A DNA stretch of 64,000 nucleotides from Tubiluchus corallicola. Its lineage: Eukaryota > Priapulida > Priapulimorpha > Priapulimorphida > Tubiluchidae. The position numbers were made by a program, and so were the translations under genes. The notes below the pieces were generated by a model. That model made no database searches and was not told the origin of the DNA. It worked only from the letters and a program-made list of their open reading frames with translations. The number at the start of each line of letters is the position of its first letter. Within the stretch, counting starts at the first letter, position 1. Where the stretch lies: positions 62,001-126,000 of the forward strand of contig JAQGDQ010000064.1 in assembly GCA_030141605.1 (NCBI GenBank), in the 5' to 3' direction. Shown here one piece after another: positions 12,701 through 22,600 of the stretch.

Positions 12701-15700
12701 TTGTTAAAACTGTTACTATTATAATAGCTTAGACAGCGAGCGTTCCCAAGTATACACAAATGCATTGTCTGGTACACTTAACCTTTGACCTTTTCACGAT
12801 CATCATCAATCACTGGAACTGTGAAAAGGCTTATTTAAGTCATAAGTCATTTATTTCACATTACACATTTACAATAGTTTCATGTACAATATATAGTGAA
12901 AGGGCCTACAATGAACATAATACAAATAAGCTTTTTATTGTTTCTGCACAAGAAAAGCCTCACACACTGTTCACCTATATACAAATGTAAATGTGTTGCG
13001 GGCAATCAAAAAGCAGGGCTTGTTAGATTGTCCCACACAGTGAAAGAAAAAAAGTAATAGAAATAATCTGAAAATTTAAAGTGAATCGTATGATGAAAAA
13101 AACATTAAGTGCTTAAAATGGAATGATGTAATGAATGAAGCTCATATTTGAGACTTTGATTGCATTTTGCAGTACACATTACAGAGCAACCTGACACACT
13201 CAGATCAATGTAGTGTAGACGTTCTTAAACTGACTGCTGTTCCATCGTGGTTCCATGTAGCTCTTATCTCATGGTTACAAACTTTCCGCTCAGAATGCTT
13301 CTTCAGGGTGGAAAAAGCTTTAGAACTTGAGGAGGAAGTAAGTATAGTAAAACAATGTTAAACTTTTTATAATCTTTGTAGCATTTAAATTCCTTTTAGG
13401 TTAAAAAATATAATAAATTTTAACTTGCTTATCTTTAAACAGTAATATATGTTGACTGTTATATAATAACTGAAAATGGATAAAGTAGTTCTTGATAAAT
13501 CAGTAAATCTTTTAATTTAATTTATAATAACAATTCAAAAGAAAGGTCGCACTTTGATAATTTGATAATTTTGTTTGAAAATAAGTAATCACAAAAATTT
13601 TTTGCTGTGCCTTTACTTATGACTTCTTTATTAGGTCATTTTTGTCGGTGTTGTTCAGAGCTTAAAGAAGTTTTCTATTTTTTGCTGTGGTTTTGAGTAC
13701 ATGCCTTTATAAAAAAATTGCAATTTTTTTAATTAAATGATTAGGATACTATTTTTTTAAATCATATTATGGAGTACTTTTGGTCTTAGATCTTTTTCCT
13801 GTCACATATCTCTACAGTTGATACGTAAAATGCTTCAAATGGAAAAATTTCTATCTTTGGTTCTTAAGAAATTCAAATATCATTTGCCAACTTATGAAAC
13901 TTATTCGTTCTATTGTTCAGTCTCACTCGCTTTTTTAGGTAATTCCTGTGACAACATTAGTGAGATATTCAGCATCAGCCGTTGATGTTCTGTCATTTTT
14001 CAACCAGATTTGCACCGAGTGGAAAGAAATTGCATTTGAATGCACAAATAACCGAGTGATGGCTGTCACTAAGCTCACCGATGTAATCCCATTACAATTA
14101 CTCTCTGTTCCTTTTTTGTAGTCTGCGATGCACAAATACTAATTAATTTAAGTTATAGTTTATTTATTTTTGTATAGCATAAAATCCATATAAATTTGTG
14201 TTTAAGCACTGTACAGAAAAAATACGTAAAGCTAATACTAAAATGACTATTTACAACAGCTAAATAATGCAAAATTGGAGAAGAAAAATTTAGGAAAACT
14301 AAAATAAAGATATAGAAAACTTATTAAGTTATTGTTATACAATGTTAATTTTAGGCCATCTGGTAGTTAGACGTAGTGCGCATGTGTGTGAATGGCAACG
14401 AAGGAAGAAGGTGGGTTTAACTTTCTGTGATCTTAAAATTTAAGTTAATGAGCTGGCAATCTTGTTTTTGTGTTCTATGTGTGATGGATCAGTTATAAAA
14501 TGGGAAGAAATAGTTCATTTTATACTAGATTGCATTTTGAAACATGAGAATCACATTAAACTCTACATATTTCAGTCACAATAATAACAATACAATTCAG
14601 TTAGGTTATAGACTAAAACTGTATTCAATAGTATTCTTGTATGAATAAATGCATCTTTAAAGGTGTTTAAACTTTCAAAATATTCACATGACCTGATTTC
14701 ATATGGAATGGCATTCCAGAGAATGGGGCCACTAAAATGTTGGTTTTGATCCGTGCTAAAAGTTCTACTGAAGTTCTGTTCAGTGAAATAAGCCTTTTCA
14801 CAGTTGTAGTGATTGATGATGATAATGAAAAGGTCAAAGGTGTAAGTGAACCAGACAACACTTTTGTGTACACTTGACAACGCCTCGCAGCCCATTGTCA
14901 TAGTAACAGCTAACTAGAACCTTACCTAGTTCATTTTTTCTTGTTTCCAAGCAAGATACTACTAGTAAATCATTCTTAAATAAATGCACAGACTAATGAA
15001 TAATAAAGTAAAGTCCACATAAAACAACTGAATTTACTGAACTGATAGCCAGACAGCTTTGGTTTACCCACATGTCACGTGACGGTTGTAGTTAAGACGC
15101 ATTCCTGTAGTACACTTAACCTTTTACCAACAGCAACTGCGCGTATGCATAGCAAAACTGTTAAAAGGCTTATTGACAGGAAGCATTTTGGAAACACATT
15201 GGGCAGTATAAATTGTCATCTGCTAATTGCTCATAAATGAAGTTTATTGTCTTATGTGTGTTGATACGGGTTCATAAGTGTAATGTTCATTGTGCTGTAT
15301 GGTAACAGTGCAGTATCATTTCACTTTTATTTGTTCTTTATTACAGTTAATCTGTGATGCTGCTCGATTGTATGCAGACGGAATCTACAAAAAGTTTCAA
15401 CAGAAAGGTAAGAAGATTTGTCAGTTGTCATTCACCAGTTAGTTACTATTCCTGATTGTTTTTCACAGAAAATAATGAGAGGAACTTGATTATTTTGATA
15501 TTTGTGTGTGACCAACATTAAACTTATTAATTAGTACTCAGTTAATCTGGATACTCTATTGCTCGATACCATTGTTAATAAATTACGTGAAAGCATTCAA
15601 TTAGTAGGGATGAGCATTCTCTATTAGAATGCAATTTCGTATCAAACCAAATTTTGACTTTGAAAGTTGAATTAAGCCAAATTTCAAGATTTCGAATCCG

Positions 15701-18700
15701 AGTCGAACTTGAATTTAGTTTTAAAGATTTTCGAGTCCTGCAAAGTTCATACATATCACTCGATTTTGTTCTGCCGTAAAAACACTAATAATCTGTTTAA
15801 AAATTGTATGTAGAATTGCAGCTAAATTGCGCTGATTGCATCATGTTACAAACGTTTTAACGAGAAGGAACTTTTGTAATTGAAGTGGTGAATTATTCGA
15901 ATCCATAATTTTAGGTTTGAATTAAATTGAATAATTTGAATTAAAAAACTCCCTTGAATCGAATTTGAATGTTCGATGCTTATCCCTATCAGTTAGTAAT
16001 CAAGATTGTCGATTAAAGGTTTAGATATTGTGACTCAGAGATGTAACGTCATGGATCAATTTTGTGTGATGTTAAACAACATTGCTCATATCAGCAGCTA
16101 TTTTCCTGATTTGGATCAACGATTGGAATGGGACACTGTGATTAGGTATGTTTTTGTTGTGCCCACGTCTCCCTGGTCAGTGCAGCATCATTTAAATCAG
16201 CTATTTATTAGTATGTTCAGGAGCGTAGCCAGGTTCTTAAGTAGGGGGAGCAAATACATGAAAAAGACACCATGACACATACCAAACAATTTTTAACACA
16301 TTGATTGGATATTTTAATCGTATTTAAAACCAAAGCACGGGAAAGATACAGTTTAAAGGAAGTACATAACTGTTATTTTGTATTTAAAATGAAAACATAA
16401 AAAAGGAGCTTTCTATAGCATATCTTACCATAAAAGAAATCCATGACAGTATGATTGTTTTTCTAAATCTAATGTCTTCATAATAAAACGTGAAGACACT
16501 GAAACTTGCCTTTGAAATATCTTACTAGACAATCGAGCGATAGTAATATATTATAGTAATTACATTCGAGGCAATTTAGTCTTGGTTCAAGCAGTCAACC
16601 TTGACAAATGAGTTGCATAAATGCGCGCTTATTTCGAAAACGCAGGTGGCAGGTTGGTCAAATAAACTCCATTGTTGACAAATTTTGAAAAATGTGCTTT
16701 GGCGAGCGGTTGCTCCCCTTGCTCCCCTATTAGCCACACCAGTGAATATTTTACTCATGTTTTGCAGAATGTTTTTTTAAAACTGATGTTGTAACAATTT
16801 AATCACCAAAACAGGATTCAATTGCAAAAAAATTCATGTTTTTTGTAAGCACGAAAAATGCAAAACCTCTGATCACACTTACTAACAGGGTGAGATAATA
16901 ATTATTTTTGCGTAATTATAAGAAAAAAATCATAGCATTCTTTTGCATACATAAATAAAAGACTTTCATCTTGTAGAAAATATATAATAATTTGGAAATA
17001 TATAAAATAACATTGAAAGATGAACTATTTGAGCAGATTTGTAATCTTAATATTTGTCGTTTTAGTGCATTGGGCGTGGAAAGTGCTTGTGACGATGATA
17101 TGACAGTACAAGTACTTGCTAATCAAACACAAAAGATGCTTCATCGTTTGACAAAGGGTGCATCGGATGATTTGTCTATGCGCATCGAGTTTCTGATGCG
17201 TCGTATTTCTGATTTCCTGTCACCTGATATGAAATTATACATTGACGTGTTCACTTCATCAGATGATAGTACAACTAAACAAGTAAAAGACTATTTACGT
17301 TTATGTTTTAGTAATGTTACCTTTGAGTTGTAGTGCCGGTGTTTCTTATTACATTACATGTACATCTGGTGTAAGTTGCACTTAGCTTATTATATATACC
17401 AATATCAGTCTTTTCAAGAAAATATGTGAAATAAATAATTACTAAACAATGTTGGGAACAAATATTCTATAACAGAAGTGCATATTTCTTGATTTATTTT
17501 GAGTTTTATTGAATGAGCACTTTTGTACAGTAAAAAATTCTAGCTTTGTTTCTGAGGTTCTATATAAAATACCAACTCTATGTTTTTTTACAGGACTTGG
17601 ATCCTTTATTGCAATACCTTGATTGCAACTTACAGACATTATATGAAAAACTACTGTCTTCAATTTATCCACGTATGACTGAAGAGGTCTGGCATGCCCT
17701 ACTGCGCAGTATGGAGGAGAAATTACAATTAGGGGTGAGCATCTGTTAGCAAATGATGTATTTTACCCTGAAATTAAAAAAAAACAGAAAAAACATTTGA
17801 AAACTGTTAATTTTTTATATTGAAATGTTTTGTTTATTTTTACTTTTTACTGGTTTTTTACTTGTCTCTATTGCTTAGAGGGCACGAAAACTTTTGATAA
17901 TAAAGCTTACAAAATTCATCTTGGAATTTTACATGACTGTATTTTTACAGTACTTGCTTTAGCAGTAATGCTGTTTAAAACTTGTAAATTTAAGCTCCCA
18001 TGATGATTGTTAGGCATTGCCATTTTAACAGTAAGTCGTTTGAAACAAGTTTAGGTAACGCTGTGTAAAGTTTGAAAAATTAATTAGAGCATTTGTAGTA
18101 CACACTTCATTAAATAAACAAAAGTTTAATTTACTTTAGATTGTCAGTAAGATCAATAATATGTTTTTTGGTGAATTAGTGTTACGTACTGGGTTGGTGA
18201 TGCAGTATTGTTTTACCAGGTGGCACGAATATTTTAAATTATTAAGAACTTTCTTTTCAAATTACATAAGTCTTTCAAACAACTAAGAGTATTGTCAAAT
18301 AATATAACTTTGCATGGAAAGTTTTTTGGGGTATACTTTTTAAAAGTTCCCTTTTCTTTCCCTTTAAGTATTTCTTAATTGATTATCTTTATCTGCAGTC
18401 ATGAATTTAAAGCATTTTATGTTTCCTTTCTTTCAGCGTCCACCACAATATTACCGATTGGTGAAAAAGGTAAAATTTTGTTAATTTTTTATAAGCTTTA
18501 GGTTATCAGTTATAACATCTTTGATTATACGTTCCGGCATTTGATAATCATAAGCCGACATAAAAACAAATATGAAAAACAAACAACTGAAAAAACGGTT
18601 GGGAATTAACACAGAACTATCTCAGTTTATTTCCTGCAATGTCTTATAATTATACTTTTGTTTGTAAGTTCTATTTTTATTCAATAACATTTATGTCCAT

Positions 18701-19160
18701 TTCAGTACCTCCATTCGCTTGAGGATTATTTCGTCCAACTTGGTGTGAATCACAATAGAATGACGACTCTGACCATGGAATCTCTCCTCACTCGACTTGA
18801 CGTAAATTCGTGGACGACTGTCGAGTTGCAGTTACAGTATTACGATCATTTGGCAAATTGTATGGTAAGTTCTGTCAATTGGCTATTGATATCTATATAA
18901 TTAAGAACACTGTTTTTTAACTGTCGGCTTATTTTTGGCTTAGCAAATGACCTAATTTTATTTTTAAAATATGATATTAAAAATGGAATAAGTTTCAGAT
19001 ACTTCTGAATCTCAAACCCAGAAGTTTGCTTTCTTCTGGGAACACCTAACTGATTTTATTGTAATTGGAGTTTTGCATAACAGCTATTCTTCACTTGTAG
19101 ATAAATAAAAATTTCGCCTTTTTTTGAGATTAATTTTACAAATATAAAATTGTATTTTTT

Positions 19161-19217
<57 letters not shown>

Positions 19218-19613
19218 TACAACAATAGTAATAATATTTGCTCTAAAAAAGGGGTTAGCAGAAAATACAATGCAAATTTAAAAAACTTAATAAGCCCACC
19301 TTATTAAATGTTACTTTCTAATGTAATTAATTGTTGCAGTATAACAGTGTCTGTTTTTTAGGACACACCAGTTGATTATTATGGGCACCTTGCTATTAAA
19401 GCAGCTTATGTCGAAGATATAGGAGACAAGATTACTATTCTTATTAAAGGTAATTAAAGGATATCCTTATTAAAGGATAAGATATCTTGTATTCCTAAAT
19501 TCCTCCTCCTCCTCTTCCTCTGCTCTTCTTCCCTTTTACTACTGCTGCTGCTGCTGCTGCTATTGCTACTGCTACTGCTACTGCTACTGCTACTGCTACT
19601 GCTACTGCTACTG

Positions 19614-19686
<73 letters not shown>

Positions 19687-22600
19687 AATACTGACTTGAA
19701 ATATAACATTTGTTGCATAATTTCTGGAAATAAGATTTGAGGAATGTATTGCTGGAAGGCATCAAACTGGAATAATTTTGGAGAGGGTTGCTTAAACCAA
19801 AATTTTTGACAAATATCAATAACACCAACTGTTATTTAGTGATTATTATAAGATTATTATTATGCCAGCATCATAAGAAAACATAACATGCACGATTTTC
19901 ACTTTATCTAACATGTTTATATGATTTACAACCTCATTTTGTGATCACCGAGCCCAGCTCTTGCAGTGCAATCTTAACTGTCTGCAAACAGTAAATGTGT
20001 GGCAATGAGAAAGGTGATGTTCAGGACATCACATTGAAATTTCTTGTTCTGCTCATAAGTACACTTTTTCTCACCAGGTTAAGTGCAAGACTGGACCTCA
20101 CAGTCCTTTAACTACAAATCTCTAAATTGGACTCTGTGCATGACCAATTTTAACAGACCAAGCTAACAAGATCTGGGACAAAGCTATATATGTCTCAGTT
20201 TTCTTAAAAATAATTGCAACAATAAACATTTAATACTTGCAAATTGTAATTACTGTATAACTATGTCAGAATGATTGTAGTTTTACATATAAAATTTCAA
20301 CAGTTTTTACTAAAGATTAGTGCTGCAATATTGCTGTATGAATTTAATTGAATTGTTGCAGAAGAATGCTGATCGTATTTAGGTAGTAGATCACTGAGTT
20401 TGCAGTTCTTTTCCATTTTTTTCTTATAGTTCTGAATGCAAGTAATTTACCAGTGCTCTGCGTGGGATCTAGACACACAAAAGTTTGCGTTCATGCTGAA
20501 TTACGTCCTTCATGTTTCTTTTTGAACACAAAACCACAGAGAACAAGAGGTGTAGACGAATCGCGCAGTCCAGTGTTTAACGAAAGTATTCAATTGTAAG
20601 TACAAATCACAAATTAATTGGAATGCTGGTTATTTCCTGTTGCATTATTATGTTTTTGCCAGAAAGTGCTGTCAATGAATTTGTTCTGTTTAGACTTGTT
20701 TAGCCAACTTTTGGTTGTCTAAGTTTGAAATTTGAAGATTATTATTATCACATATAGCACAATATTCATTTGTTCAAACAAAAAAAGAGAGAACATTTAT
20801 TGTCATACACACATATCATGTTATATATCATTGCCGTATTGAATGAATACTCGAGCTTGTCGATACTTGGTAAAAATAGACTATTTATGTCTACTGCAGC
20901 ATTTGAAAGAATGGCAAAATATACATATTTAGATAAATTACTACATGAAATGTACTGGTCTTATCATTCTAATGAATGTGTAATTGCTGGTTTTACAACA
21001 TTTGAAATTGATGAAATGTTATTAACCCTGTTGACTGAATAATTTGTAAATATATATTCGTTCTCTGTGTTTGTAAATAGTTGCATGTTGTTATTTCTTG
21101 TTATTTGTTTTGTCACTATCTTCGATTGCATGTTGTAAAGTATACGAATAAATTAACATATTTTTACAGCAACAGTTTGCACAGCAGTGGAAGCAAACTT
21201 TGCTAAGCCCACTTCTCAAATGTAAACTAGAAACAGATATATCTATATATAAATTTACTATTATATCTTTATTTCAGCATTTTACCCAATGCACATTGCC
21301 TCTTGATTGCTGATGTTTTCTACACCATCCTATTTGTATTAGCTTTTTTACTGTAAAAACCTATGACTTTGACTTTAAGAATTCAGAGATTAAGCTTAGA
21401 AATTTTTCATAACTAGCAAAATAGTGCAATTTTGTTACTAATTTTTAGTACGTTTTATTTAACCTTTATATTTTGCTTTTTGTTTACCAAGGAGTCTTGC
21501 ATCAATAACATTTGTCATTTTATTTCAGTTCATCAATATCAGCGTCTTCGCTGTCTTGTTGTGGGACGGTTTTGTGTTTTACTGTTGTTGACCAAAGCCT
21601 TCTGTCCGAATCATTTATTGGTGAAATGTTCATACCTCTTAGAAATCTTTCACAAGTGACCCCAACGCAGGGGCTTGAAAGGGTTGCAGCTGTGATGATG
21701 CCATTGAAAAGGCCCATTGATCCTGAAGATGGGCCATTTCAGGTATGTGAAAATTAACTGGTTACCTGTTTATAGTTTGGCGTCTAATTCTAAGAAATAG
21801 AACATTGAACATATTATGAAAATGCACACTGCTCAAACTGTCAAAATGTGCAACTGTGAATGTCAGAAAAAATAGCACGGGTAAATATGGCACAAGAAAA
21901 ATGACACAAATGAAAAAGTAGGAAAAAATAGCACGTATGTTATTTTGAATCAAATAATTTCTATAATAGAACTAGAATGCACTCAGTAGGAAGCAGACCT
22001 CCACCATGTCAAGAAATCCACATGTTCATCTGATTCTTTTAATAGGAAAAATAAAAACAAGGAAACATGCAAAATAATTAAGCGTTATTTATATAGACTA
22101 ACAAAAGATTCACAAAATATTTTGTTCGTTAAACAGAATTATAATCAATAATCCACAATAAATACTCATTGTGTTTGTCTATATTTTTTCAACCATTTCG
22201 CTTTGATATAACAGACTAGCAGATATATGTTTTTTTACATACAAAGTCAGTTTATAAGCCTATACACATGTATAATGAAAAGTTATAGACAGCATTACAC
22301 GTTTTTCCAAGCAAGAATTTTTCGAAATGAAATCTAGAACTAGTTGTTTATCCGAGTGAAGATAATAGAAAAGAATTAATTACCCCTTATAGCCAAGCCC
22401 TGCTTTTTCCAAAGAGCTATTATTTCCTGTGCCATTTTACCATGTCATTTTTGCCGCGCACCATTTAACTGTTATTGTGTTTCTAGTGTATGAGTTGATA
22501 TTAATTCAAAATGTCAGTAATGGTACGCTAATTAGAATCGTACATGTATGTATATAATTCTTTGAATAACTGTCTTATGCCATGTTTGTGCAATGTAAGT

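Larger units (their letters stand above)
8940..18864 (+). other. MUN region with MHD1 and MHD2 (14 exons)
   Basis: Fourteen exons encode about 664 mostly helical residues. MHD1 corresponds roughly to exons 11116-14082, ending in VPSWF...RVEKALELEEEVIP...RYSASAVDVLSFF, closely matching the UNC13D segment IPSWL...RVQRAVQMDELVP...KHSTSAVDL. A helix with MDQFCVMLNNIAHI follows (UNC13D: ANMLCVVVNDMEQL). MHD2 is in exons 17594-18864 (LDPLLQYLDCNLQTLYEKLL; family PLMKFLExxL). In the family the MUN domain catalyses opening of syntaxin within syntaxin/Munc18 complexes. An unusually small 33-nt in-frame exon lies at 18437-18469. Confidence 0.85.
19362..21742 (+). other. C2B domain of the Munc13-like protein (3 exons)
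   Basis: Three exons encode about 156 residues. It begins YGHLAIKAAYVEDIGDKITI (family GRLSVRCHYEAAEQRLAVEV), then VLNASNLPVLCVGSRHTKV, where the family has LLPLDxNGxSDPFV, so both loop-1 aspartates are missing. SPVFNESIQF matches the family's HPVYDE. CFTVVDQSLLSESFIGEM matches the loop-3 segment and keeps only one Asp. This domain normally binds acidic phospholipid membranes in a Ca2+-dependent way. Residue loss suggests a Ca2+-independent C2. Confidence 0.85.

Noticed and set aside
19454-19828. Poly-Ser minus-strand frame
   Set aside because: Translation of a CTG/CTA microsatellite inside an intron of a + strand gene.
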